Part shown: piece by piece, positions 34,972 to 45,381 of the stretch
How the letters are laid out: every line of letters begins with the position of its first letter
How positions within the stretch are numbered: position 1 is the stretch's first letter
Origin: Tannerellaceae bacterium
GTDB taxonomy: Bacteria; Bacteroidota; Bacteroidia; Bacteroidales; Tannerellaceae
Assembly (NCBI GenBank): GCA_021201295.1
Contig: JAJQFE010000003.1
Span: 108,607-172,606, forward strand
Direction: 5' to 3'
Length of the DNA: 64,000 nt
Notes under the pieces: generated by a model
What the model was told of the DNA's origin: nothing
The model's input: the letters and a program-made list of their open reading frames with translations, nothing else
Database searches by the model: none
Position numbers and translations under genes: made by a program

Positions 34972-36305
34972 ATGAAGAAAGTTATCGCATTTGTAGGGTT
35001 TGTCTGTTACCCTATTCATATGCTTCAGCGGAAGGTTATCAGGTAAATGCACAGAGTACCCGGCAAGGGGGTATGGGACATGTAGGAACTGCCATGAAGT
35101 TAGGTGCGGAAAGTATGCATTTTAATCCGGCTGGGTTGGGATTCCTGGACAAACAGGTGGATATTTCCGCTGGTATTACGGGAGTATTTGCAAAAGCAAC
35201 TTTTAAAGATGGAGATTACAAACATCAGTCAGACAATGATCCCAGTACGCCTCTCTATGCGTATGCCGGCTTTAAGATCTATGATTTCCTGTCTGCCGGG
35301 ATCAGTATTAATAACCCTTATGGCAGTGCCATTGACTGGGGTAAAAACTGGGAAGGAACCCATCTGATCCAGGATATTTCCCTGAAAGCATTTTCAGTAC
35401 AGCCGACCGTTGCCTGGAAAATTACCGATCGTTTAAGTGTAGGAGCCGGATTGATGATCATGTTTGGCGACATTACGCTGAACCGGTCTTTTATTTCTTC
35501 TGCGGACTTAGCTGCAGTCGCCATGGCAAATCCTGATGCAGCTCCTTTAGCCGAAAAATATAAAAATATTACTCCTCTTTCTGTGGGAATATCAGGTAGT
35601 TCCGATATCCGTCTGGGATATAATGTAGGAGCTATGTTTGATATTAGTGATAAGGTAACTATTGGTGCTTCTTTCCGTTCAAAGGTCAACATGAAAGTAG
35701 CTGAAGGAGATGTCGCCCTTACTTATGCGAATGAAGCTGAATTAAAACCTGTTTTAGGAGATGGAGTTCCTCCATTAGACAGAGCCTATTTTTATGCACA
35801 GTTACCTTTACCTTCTAATTTTTCAGTGGGAGTAAGCTATCAACCTACCAATCAATGGCTATTGTCAGGAGAAGTCCAATTTGTTGGTTGGGGTGCTTAT
35901 GATAAATTGGATATACATTTTATTCCACAGGAGACTTTAGGGGAATATGATCAAAGTGCCCGTAAAGAATATAAAAATACACGGATTTACCGGGTAGGTG
36001 CTCAATATGGTTTAACGAACAGAATGGATGTACGTCTGGGTGCTTATTTAGATGAAACTCCTGTAAAAGATGATTTCCTGAATCCGGAAACTCCAAGTAT
36101 GAATAAACTGGGGCTTACAGCAGGATTTAGTTTCCGTCCGGTAACCAATTTTTCAATTGATCTTCCCTTTGCGTATGTAACGGGTTTTGGACGGGATGGA
36201 TCGTATACGGATAAAAGTCTGGTGACAGGGCTGGATCGTGAGTTCGGAGGTCATTACACTGTGCGTGCCTTTATGCCGGCAATCGGTTTAAGCTATTCTT
36301 TCTAA
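34972..36305 (+). pseudogene. OmpP1/FadL-family outer membrane transporter, frameshifted in the signal peptide
   Basis: ATG 34972 begins MKKVIAFVGFV, then the frame shifts by one missing base near 35004-35008. The next frame reads LPYSYASAEGYQVNAQSTRQ and stays open to 36305. One extra C would give the signal MKKVIAFVGFVLLPYSYASA. The mature protein starts with the FadL-like plug NAQSTRQGGMGHVGTAMKLG and FNPAGLGFL and ends as a beta barrel (AFMPAIGLSYSF). FadL proteins import long-chain fatty acids or other hydrophobic compounds. Internal ATGs such as 35073 would lack an export signal, so the gene is probably off unless the indel is an error. Confidence 0.8.
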
Positions 36306-36326
36306 TACTTTTTTATTGTGGTATAT

Positions 36327-36375
36327 TATATAAAAGGCTACTCAGGAATTTTTCCGGAGTAGCTTTTTATATAGA
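36327..36375. terminator. Terminator between the FadL gene and the decayed surface operon
   Basis: A long stem pairs TATATAAAAGGCTACTC with GAGTAGCTTTTTATATA around a loop ending TTTTTCCG. It is bidirectional in form, and its right arm lies within the tail of the DUF4249 fragment. Confidence 0.8.
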
Positions 36376-36690
36376 CCCGGATTAGGCCAAAAATCCGGTT
36401 TGTTTTTACTGGCATTCCTTTTTGTCTTGCAATCGATACAATTAGTTGGTGCAAATAGCTTTAATTCACTATTTCTATTATAATAATACAGGGGATATCC
36501 TAACTCTTCCTCCTCTGTAGATTCAGCAGGACAATTGTCGAAAGATCTTTTCATAAAATTCCTCTGATGATTTCACAAATTTTTCTGATGTAGTAGAGGT
36601 GGATGCGTCAACATATCCGATCACTGCCTTTTCCGGATTAGTCAGACAGGTGATATTCCCTCTCATCTCAGAAGACATTTTGGAAAATAT
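36342..36690 (-). pseudogene. DUF4249 fragment (C-terminal third), frameshifted
   Basis: Only the C-terminal part remains: IFSKMSSEMRGNITCLTNPE, then AVIGYVDAST, then after a one-base shift RSFDNCPAESTEEE and the family ending NCIDCKTKRNASKNKPDFWP. The shift falls in GAAAAGATC; one A fewer restores YERSFDNC, matching YERPYNNC in the paralogue. Homology ends abruptly near 36690, so the 5' two thirds are deleted. It is the third DUF4249 copy in the cluster. Confidence 0.85.
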
Positions 36691-36745
36691 TCACATGCAA
36701 ACACAGAAATAGGTAATGCATATTTTTTCATGTAAATAGCATATT

Positions 36746-38433
36746 TTAGTTAACCTGAATAGAAACCTTACCGAATATGGGTTTTCCATCTGTCGTAATT
36801 CCTTCTACAACAATATCGAACGCTCCTTTCATATCCGAAGTGGTGAATGGTATGGATACTGTTCTCTGACCATCGGCCTTCGGGATTTCCGGTACCCATA
36901 AAAGTGTATGCCGGTAATCCGGTATCCGGGTATTTGTATTACTTTCCGTATACGAAGGGGAATAAAAAGATCGTTTGGCCAGCGTCCCTTCATAATCAAA
37001 AAATTGAGTGGTATTATCCAGGCTCAATCCCGGATAATCCAGATTATAGGTTTTAAAAGAAGCTATACCATCTACTAATTGTCCGCCAAAAACAAATTTT
37101 CCTTTATATACATCTACCTGGCGAACCAGAAGAGGGTCATATTTAAAAATAACTTCATGGTCAACAAGAGGAATGCCATCTAATAATACCAATGAATTCC
37201 CAATAGTAAAACCGGAACGATCTTCCGTAAGTACGGAAAGGATTCGTTTTATTATTTATTCTACGAAAACGTAATCCGATAATAAATTCAATTACCACTT
37301 CTTCCATCGTTGTGAAACGGGTATATTCATCTAAGATATAAGACCAATCCGGCTGCCATCTGAAATAGGAATCCGTATGTTCCATGCGGGATAAAGAATC
37401 GGCAGTATAACTATGCAATACCTGTAACCCCATACTTCGCTGGAGAAGTTGATCTTTCCAGACAGGATTCAATTGGATGGCAGGTAATTGTTTTTCCGTA
37501 TGACCGGCAAAAGGCGATTCAATATCTATCCTGTATTGGTTAGTAGAGGGTGATAAGGCCGTTGTAACTAATTCCTGCATTCCCCCCTATACGTTTAGTA
37601 ATAAAAGAAACTTCCCCCTTCTCATTCAGACTTCTTTCGAATAACCGGATCTCTTCGCCGACAAAACCCAGTAAAGGAGTGATCTTTTCAGGAATAGAAG
37701 AGTTTCCGGTTTGAAGATTAATCGCTTTTCCTATAACAATATGTCCTTCATACTCCGGTAAGAATTCTCCTGAATAGGGCGTTTCCGGTAGGGTTTGTAA
37801 TTGTTGTTTCCAACGGTTTATGTGAGTAGTTTTCGGAGGTGGAATCAAATCTTTTCCTGCTATGGATATGGCCATCGAATGTATATTTTCCGGAAGTCCC
37901 TGTAAATCAATTTTACCTGTTGACCGGGTAGTCCATGTTTTTTCCGGGATGATCATTATGGTACTTTCCGGGATCAGAAAAGAGGTGACCGGTGGTATGC
38001 TATCATTGATAACTTGAATATCCTCATCTGTTTTAAATGTATTGATGATGGTAATCAATTTATTGAAATAGATACTTTCCCCTTCATTCCTCATATTCCG
38101 GGTATAAGCGACTAACCGGTAATAGCCTGTCGGAAGCGTGGCCGGGATTTCTATGCATCCTTCACCGATACCTTCTTTCAGGTCTATTTTTGCCTGTATA
38201 ACAGCCGTGTGTTCATCTATTATTTCTATATATCCGATTTTGCTAAAAGATAACGGCAGTCCTTCCGGATCTGTAATATACATTTTTGTCCATAAAAGCT
38301 CACCGGCCAGATAGGTGTTTTTATCAGTTTGCAGATAAGCTCGTTCTTTGGCTATAAGGGTTGGATAGGAAGCAAACGAGTAATGGGTGCAAAGGACACC
38401 TGTCATGATCCATATAAATATAAGTTTTTTCAT
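36746..38433 (-). pseudogene. MG2-like secreted surface protein, broken by two frameshifts
   Basis: The gene begins with a signal peptide (LIFIWIMTGVLCTHYSFA) and a macroglobulin-like MG2 domain (AYLQTDKNTYLAGELLWTKM, LPTGYYRLVAYTRNMRNEGE). The frame breaks at a run of six G (minus strand, about 37570); five would give KRIGGMQELV. It breaks again near 37250 at AATAATAAAACG, where three A would give INNKRILSVLTEDRSGF. The end contains NSLVLLDGIPLVDHEVIF, a TonB plug-like segment. Joined it encodes about 562 residues. Such proteins accompany TonB and DUF4249 genes in Bacteroidales. Function unknown, presumably surface export or binding. Confidence 0.8.
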
Positions 38434-38447
38434 ATATCTTATCCTGA

Positions 38448-39575
38448 TTATAAATGATTATTGGGCCAGAAATCCGGTCTGTTTTTAGAAGCCTTCGGTT
38501 TTGCTCTGCAGTCAATACAACGAGGAGGAGCATATAACCAATCCATCCCGTCTGAAGTGAAAACAGGAAGTCCGGCAGTCGGGTCATCCGTTATTTCATT
38601 ACTGCAGTTATTATAAGGACGTTCATAGACTTCATCGAAAGGGACAAAACGACCTAAGGTAGTAGTCGTGGTGACTTCAATATATCCGATTACTGTTTTT
38701 TCCGGATTGGTAGTACAGATAATATTTCCTCTTACTTCAGAAGGCATTTGGGAAAAGATACCTCCTGTGGCATCCAGATTTTTCTGTAGGTTGGAAAAGT
38801 AGTCAAACGCTTCTTTTCGTAACATCTCCTGACTTACTTTAATGTAGTATAAATAAGATAGTTTTTCATCTGAAGGTTCCATCTCAAACAGTTTTTTCAA
38901 TAGGATCTTATTTTCTGTGAGTTTTTCCGTGCTTTCTAAAATAAGTACTTTGGAACTATCTACTCCCTAACAGTAATATTTGTTATTCGCTGAACCAAAA
39001 TCATAGGCCACTAAAGTACTTTCTCCATCTATTATTTCATAGCCTATAGTTGCCATGAGATCTGAGTGTATTTCCCAATCTTCTTTAAATCTCCAGCGGA
39101 AATACCGGGATTGATTGAGAGGATCATGAGTCGACACAAAGAAACCTACAGGAGCTTTTTGTGCCTCTTTAATGACTGAGATACTATCTATTTCCGGAGT
39201 AAAAAGTGGGTCTAAATAAGTAGATTCATATTCTTCACCTTCCCAGTTAATTTTTAATCTGTATTGGGTTCTGGGAGATAACGTTCCGGTTTCTATTAGA
39301 TATTCTCCTTTTTGCATATGCTTTCCTGAAAAGTATTCTCCCTTATCACTCTCTACAGACACATTTGCATTAGAAATATATTCATCTCCCATAAAATAAT
39401 TATTCAAAGCAATGGTTTTACTGAGTTTAATCAGCGTAGTATCATTGGTTATGGTGCCTTCCACAACAAAAATATCTGTCACCGACTGAATCCCCGTATG
39501 TTCGTATTCCGTTATGCATCCGTAAAGCTGTATCAGAAACATGAATAGAATAATATGTATATAATACCTTTTCAT
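38448..39575 (-). pseudogene. DUF4249 lipoprotein, copy 2, single in-frame amber stop
   Basis: The full-length gene (375 codons) reads in one frame from a lipoprotein signal (LFMFLIQLYGC, cysteine 20) to the family ending CIDCRAKPKASKNRPDFWP. It is interrupted only by TAG at 38967-38969 in NNKYYC-stop-GVDSSK. The neighbouring copy reads NNKYHCWGADSSK, so the lost residue is tryptophan (TGG to TAG). DUF4249 proteins are surface or periplasmic lipoproteins that travel with TonB transporters. Downstream ATGs could only make a leaderless C-terminal piece. Confidence 0.88.
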
Positions 39576-39585
39576 TTTTAGTTAT

Positions 39586-40724
39586 TTATAAATTGGCTGT
39601 TGGCCAGAAATCCGGTTTGTTTTTAGTGGCCTTTCTTTTACGACGGCAATCAATGCAATCCTCCGGAGCTTTTAATGGAGGAGATCCATTCTCCATATAA
39701 TAGATCGGCAGTGTTGATTTATCGTCATCTGTAATCTGATAATAGTAGGAAGTATAAGGCCTTTCATATAAACCTTCATTAAGAGGTACATATTTTTCAA
39801 TATGTTCAATGGTAGAAACTTCTACATATCCTATTACTGATTTCCCGGGATCGGAAAGACAGGTAATGTTACCTCTTATTTCTGATGGCATTTTAGAAAA
39901 CAGACCTCCGGTTCTCTCTAAGTTTTCCTGTAAATTAGAAAAATAATCAAATGCTTCTTTTCTTAACATGATCTGCCTGATAGAAATATGATACAGTTGA
40001 GAGAGCCGGTCATCAGAAGGTTCCATTTCTATTAGCTTTTTTGCCGTATAGCATTTTCAGTTAATTTTTCAGTAGAATCCAGTATAAACATTTTAGAGCT
40101 ATCGGCCCCCCAACAATGATATTTATTATTAGGGGTTTCTATATCATGCCGAATGATCTCTTTTATACTGGCACCAAACATGACTACTGTTACATTGGCA
40201 TATAAATCAGCGTGTACCTCTCAGTTCTCTTTATATTCCCATCTATAATAGGGAGATTGATTCTGAGGATCCTGGGTAGAAACATATACATATACCGGTG
40301 CTCCTTCTTTTTCTTTGGTTATGGAAAGTTCTATTTCCGGAGTAAAAAGCGGAGCATGGAAAGTAGAGACATATTCTTCTCCCTCTAATGAAATAAATAG
40401 TCTGTATTCTGTAGATGAAGAAAGCAACCCATTCCGGATAATATATTCGCCTTTGTCTGTATAAATCCCGGCTTCGGATCAGAAACCATCCCTGCTTTCT
40501 ACATATACCTCTGCATTTTCTACATATTCATATTCGGCAATAGTTGCACCTATATAACCACTTCTGCTTAATTTAATAATGGTTTCTTCATGATCGATCG
40601 TGCCTTCTACTACTAAAAGACCTGAGACAGTCTTAACTCCGGCATGTTCAAAGTATTCAATACATCCATAGAGAGAAAAAATAAAGATGCATAGGGTGAC
40701 TATATGTAAATATTTTTTCCACAT
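39586..40724 (-). pseudogene. DUF4249 lipoprotein, copy 3, two in-frame stops and a frameshift
   Basis: It begins with a lipoprotein signal (TLCIFIFSLYGC). A TGA occurs at 40479-40481 after YVESRDGF. A second TGA at 40221-40223 sits in YKEN-stop-EVHADL, where copy 2 keeps KEDWEIHSDL, so TGG became TGA. A one-base loss in an A-run near 40035-40045 then shifts into the frame of LIEMEPSDDRLSQLYH, which ends CIDCRRKRKATKNKPDFWP. Three lesions make it a clear pseudogene. It directly follows the TonB transporter gene (6-base gap). Confidence 0.9.
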
Positions 40725-40730
40725 ATCCAG

Positions 40731-43483
40731 TTAAAATTTGATATTATATGAAATATATGGGATTGGCATACCAAATATGGCTAATTTATAGCCCTTTAGA
40801 CGTCCGTCTTCCGAAGTATAATAAACTGAATAGGCATTCTTACGTCCTGTCAGGTTATATACCCCAATAGAAATGGAACTATGGATCAATAACGTTAAAT
40901 GATGACTGGGTTCTATATTAAAAGAAGCATCCATGCGGAAAAAGTCCGGAATACGATACTGGTTCCTGTCTGAATAATAAACGAACTCGCCTCCTGCATA
41001 ATGGTACTTAGAAACAGGAAGTGTAATCGGTCTACCAGTACTGTAATCACAGTTCAGGGAGAAACTGAACCGGTGGGTAAATTTATAGTTTCCGACTAAT
41101 TTCACTTCATGAGGTTTATCATAATCCGACGGATACCAATCCCCGCCGTTGACCGGATCATAGAGTCCTGAATCATTCTGGCGTAATTCTGTCCGTGAAT
41201 AGGTATAACTCACCCATCCGTTTAATTTCCCCAAGGCTTTTTTAAGCATGAATTCCACACCATAGGCTCTTCCTTCCGTACTGATCACATCTGTTTCAAT
41301 ATGATGATTCATGATCAGTTCGGCATTACTCCGGTAATCCAGATAATTTTTCATGTTTTTATAATATCCTTCAATAGAGGCTTCCATTGTATTACCCAGC
41401 AGATTCTTGTAGAGTCCGACAGCTACCTGTGAACCGGTCTGTGGTTTAATATTGGCATCACTCAGTTTCCAGGTATCGGTAGGAGACATAATAGTCGTAT
41501 TGGAAAGTTTATGGATATTTTGCCGCATTGTGTTGTATCCGGCTTTGATCGAAAAATCATCGGCAAATTCATACCGGGCAGATAAACGGAACTCAGGTCC
41601 ATGATAGGTTTTAAAAGAACCGCTTGTGGCTTGGATTGTATCCGTAATAGTCGTTAACGAAGGCAGATTTCCTTCTGCATATGCATTGAAAGTTCTGGGG
41701 CCAAGTACATTGAACATAGAATAACGAATTCCTGCGTTAATAGAGAATTGAGGGGTGATATCCCAGCAGTCCCCGATATAAATAGCAGATTCCGCTGCCT
41801 TTTCCTTTTGCATATAGTCCGGCATTACAATCGATTCTTCCCCTTCCGGAAGATAAGTCCCCGGATTCAGGTCATAATAAAGGGTGTTGATTCCGAAATC
41901 AATGGTATGTTTATCGTTAGCATACCATACAAAATCCGCTTTGGCATAGAACTGGTCAATTTCAAAAGAAAGATTGTAAGCACTGGCAGTATTCTCTGTA
42001 TAGATTGTATTATAATCATAATGATCATATCCTGCCGTATACACGCTGGTCAGTCTCGGGCTGAAAATATGCCTCCATTTTACAGATGCATTGGCATTCT
42101 GGTAAGCATATTTTTCTTCTGCATTAAAATTGAACCGGTCCCGGCTGTAATATCCGTTTACATACAAATTATTATATTCATTGAATTTATGACTGAGCAT
42201 GGCATTCATATCATAAAAACCTGCATTCCCATCTTTATATTCGCTTTTCTCCGGTAGTTTCTTCAGGATCCAGTCCGAATAGGTGGTACGACCCCCCCCA
42301 CAATAAAAGAAGTTTTTTCGCTGAACACAGGACCTTCCAGAGTGAGCCGGCTGGTTAATAATCCTATACTGGCAGATCCCTGAAATTCTTTTTTGTTTCC
42401 TTCGCGGGTAGTAATGTCTAATACAGAAGAGATACGTCCTCCATATTTGGAAGGAATGCTACTTTTATATAACTCCATATCTTTGACCACATCTGGGTTG
42501 AAAGCGGAAAAGAAACCGAAGAGATGAGTTGGATTATAGATTACTCCATCATTGAACAGAATCAGGTTTTGATCTGTGGCACCTCCCCGGACATTAAATC
42601 CACTGGAGGCTTCCCCTACGGATTTGACTCCCGGAAGTGACATCACTACCCGGATAATATCTGCTTCACCAAATGCGGTAGGAATATTTTTTATCTCTCT
42701 CATTTTGAGCCGTTCTACTCCCATGTTGGTACTGCGGACATTTTCTATCCGTTCGGATGAGACAGTTACTTCTTTTAAGGTATAGACCTGCTCTTCCAAT
42801 TCGATATCTAATTTTCCTCCGGAATGAAGTAAGATCTGACGTTTGGTATCTTTCATCCCCATCCCTTTGATTTGCAACTCATGTCTCCCGGTAGGAAGTT
42901 GAATAGAATAATAGCCAAATCCATCTGTTGTAGTAGCAATTAACGGGTCACTAATAAAAAGGGCAACTCCAACCATAGGTTCGCCGGTTTTAAAATCTAT
43001 CACACTTCCGGTAAGTGTTACCCGTCCGGCACTGTTGTCTGGAGCATCTCCGATCTCATATACCTTATTCTCAGACGTTGCTTTCTGGTCTCTCCGGCTT
43101 AGCGAAAGAGAAAACCCAGACAAATCATAGTCGCTATCCTGGGACAGGATGGTCCGGTCAAAGTAACCTTCCGGTAAAGAGGTCAGTAAGATCCGTTCTT
43201 TTAAAATAAAAATATGTTCGTTAAACACGGAGAGCGTCAGTCCCGTAGGTTGCAAGGCTTTTTCCAGGATCTCCAGAGGTTTTTCCTGAACCGCCTGAAT
43301 GGTGATGATCAGAGAATCTGTCTCTTCCGGATTACAAAATATACGGTAGGGAGTTTGTTTTTCTATTTCCAGAAACAACTGGTCAATAGGTTGTTCCCGG
43401 AGATCAATTGATATGTTTTGTTGAGCTTCCACAGAAGAGAAGAACAGGAATATGGTGATAGACAGGTATAGAATTTTTCTCAT
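40731..43483 (-). pseudogene. TonB-dependent transporter with STN domain, frameshifted at a G8 tract
   Basis: The start at ATG 43483 gives the signal peptide MRKILYLSITIFLFFSSVEA. The STN domain (ISIDLREQPIDQLFLEIEKQ), a carboxypeptidase-regulatory-like domain (VTLTGSVIDFKTGEPMVGVA) and the plug (VMSLPGVKSVGEASSGFNVR, DGVIYNPTHLFGFF) follow. The frame breaks in SFIVGG at eight G (plus-strand C at 42292-42299); six or nine G would continue as RTTYSDWILKK into the barrel, which runs to 40731. The full protein would have about 917 residues. The STN domain suggests coupling to an anti-sigma factor, but none is nearby. The tract could switch expression. Confidence 0.88.
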
Positions 43484-43484
43484 A

Positions 43485-44204
43485 CTATTGAGTAAGTTTT
43501 TCATAGTGTTCGACAACTGCAACGATAGCTTCATCAGGATTTGTCCTGAAATTTAATTTATGCTGTTTGATGAATTGTTTTAACTCCCTTTTCTTCGGAT
43601 CAAATAATTTTAAGATGGAATTTTTACTTTTTACGGAATAGTAGACTCCATCTTTATAAATATAATACCGATCCCGGTTAACAAATTCACCCTCCAGTTT
43701 CATATCCTTGATACTTTCCTGGTAACCCCTGTTTTTTCTTTCCAGCACAGTATGTTCACCTTCATAGAGCCGCAAATAATATCCTTCCGGAGGACTGTCA
43801 GGATGTTCATCCGGATAATGGTAAAAAATATAATAAGAATGAAGAGTCAGATAGGTTACCTGATCATTAGGTACAATAATATTATAACGCATATCCGGTG
43901 TCCTGACTAATAATTCATTCCGGTAAAGATCCAGACGCATACATACATTCGGGTAAAAAACTCCATCAAAAAGAAGAGATCCTTCAGCATATTCACTTCC
44001 TGCTAAATAAGGATGATTTTTTATATGCCCGGCATATTTTACCTGCTCTTTACCGGAATAAATAGCCGCCTGCATATTTACGCTTTCAAAATAGCTCTTT
44101 ACCTGTTGTTCATTGGAAAGTTCTACCCAGGGTAGTTCCGGTTTTTGTGCCGATAAGGGTCCATAGAACAAAATAAATAATAGAATTACTGTTATTTGTT
44201 TCAT
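43485..44204 (-). CDS. Exported protein of unknown function at the head of the TonB cluster
   Basis: The 239-residue protein has a signal peptide (MKQITVILLFILFYGPLSAQ). The mature part is rich in Tyr and charged residues (AGHIKNHPYLAGSEYAEGSL, YIFYHYPDEHPDSPPEGYYL, YYIYKDGVYYSVKSKNSILK). No named family is recognised. It ends within a base or two of the TonB transporter start, so the pair is coupled. It is the only apparently intact gene of the surface cluster. The 119 bases upstream show no clear promoter match. Confidence 0.78.
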   Translation of the reverse strand: MKQITVILLFILFYGPLSAQKPELPWVELSNEQQVKSYFESVNMQAAIYSGKEQVKYAGHIKNHPYLAGSEYAEGSLLFDGVFYPNVCMRLDLYRNELLVRTPDMRYNIIVPNDQVTYLTLHSYYIFYHYPDEHPDSPPEGYYLRLYEGEHTVLERKNRGYQESIKDMKLEGEFVNRDRYYIYKDGVYYSVKSKNSILKLFDPKKRELKQFIKQHKLNFRTNPDEAIVAVVEHYEKLTQ

Positions 44205-44323
44205 CTTTTAACGAGGTTAACACCTTAAAATTAGTAATAAAGATGGAATACACTACAAATTAAAGTTAAAAAATATCTTGAAAAGGAGTTTTTGATAAAA
44301 AGAAGAACAAAAAGATAGGATTT

Positions 44324-45379
44324 TTATATATGTTGTTGATAAGCGATCAGTAAACTGACGACTTCTGAGTAGTTTTTTCTTCCTGACTGAATATTATTGC
44401 TTTGCAAAAAGAGATGATATATTTTGTCCTGGAACTCTCCGATCCAAGGACTATACCTGGCATGCCAATATTCATTTTTTAGATTATATAGCTCTTTTAT
44501 TTCCGGACGAATACTATCCCGCCAGGCTATGAACTCCTCTTTTTCTAATAAAGAATAAGCATTTCCCAGGACATACTGGAAAATAGAGAAGTAACCTGCA
44601 AATTTAATCTCCGGAACAGTAGATTGGGAGCATACCAGAAAACTGTACAGATTAGCTTCCGCTTCACTGGCTATACCAAGGACATGGGCCATTTCATGGG
44701 CATACGTAGCTGGATACTGAACCGGTAACAGTTCCGTATTTAAATTGAATTCATTAAAAAAGGGACCTATATAACCTAATACTCCGACTTTACTCATCCC
44801 GGTAGAAGAAAGCATCGGCTTGGCTTCTTGATAGGAAGTAGGAGAGAGCATCCCAAAACGGGAATGGATCCGTAAATACTCCTCTTTAATGTCCCGGGAA
44901 ACTATGTTTTTCTGAATTGTTTCCACAGGAATATAAGAAGCATTCAGGGAGTCTGTATAGACCGATAAAAAAGATTGGAAGGATTCCGGAGTATAAGCAA
45001 CTGCGGGAATATGGGTACGGTTAAAAAAGTCAGGACGGAAATAGTTCAGCCCCCATGCCAGATAAAACCAGATATACACCCATACCAGGTAAAGGAAAAC
45101 CTGGGACAGTGTTTTCAAAAAAGATTTTCGCCGGATCATCCGGACTATAATATATAGTATAATACCCAGAATACTTCCATAAATAAAACAATCCCCTAAA
45201 GAAAAAGGAACCCAGCGGGAAATATTGGATAGAATCTTCGCTACATAGGGATAAAGGTGTACTGCATACCATTCACTCCGTGCCGGAGAGGCCATCGTGA
45301 ACCATATCCATACGAGGAACAGAGCCGGAATAGCATACCGGATCAGATGGCCTTTCAGGTAGAGGATCCCGGCTTTCAT
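44324..45379 (-). CDS. DUF3810 membrane protein with zinc-protease-like motif
   Basis: The 351-residue protein has about three N-terminal transmembrane helices (about 14-31, 61-83, 90-110) and a large domain containing HEMAH (in ATYAHEMAHVLG) with downstream ASEAEANLYS, an HExxH-type metallopeptidase pattern. This matches DUF3810. Its substrate is unknown. It is the last gene of the Yip1-smpB-metH run, 2 bases after the metH stop. Confidence 0.87.
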   Translation of the reverse strand: MKAGILYLKGHLIRYAIPALFLVWIWFTMASPARSEWYAVHLYPYVAKILSNISRWVPFSLGDCFIYGSILGIILYIIVRMIRRKSFLKTLSQVFLYLVWVYIWFYLAWGLNYFRPDFFNRTHIPAVAYTPESFQSFLSVYTDSLNASYIPVETIQKNIVSRDIKEEYLRIHSRFGMLSPTSYQEAKPMLSSTGMSKVGVLGYIGPFFNEFNLNTELLPVQYPATYAHEMAHVLGIASEAEANLYSFLVCSQSTVPEIKFAGYFSIFQYVLGNAYSLLEKEEFIAWRDSIRPEIKELYNLKNEYWHARYSPWIGEFQDKIYHLFLQSNNIQSGRKNYSEVVSLLIAYQQHI

Positions 45380-45381
45380 CC

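Noticed and set aside
38448..40724. Treating in-frame TGA and TAG codons as a recoded genetic code
   Set aside because: Intact genes in the window use TGG for Trp and TAA, TAG and TGA as ordinary stops, so global recoding is excluded.
36342..40724. Reading the short frames here as separate small genes
   Set aside because: Frames align end to end with single paralogous proteins, so they are pieces of broken genes.
38448..43483. Diversity-generating retroelement targets
   Set aside because: DGRs change template adenines and need a reverse transcriptase and template repeat; none was seen, and the changes are G to A.
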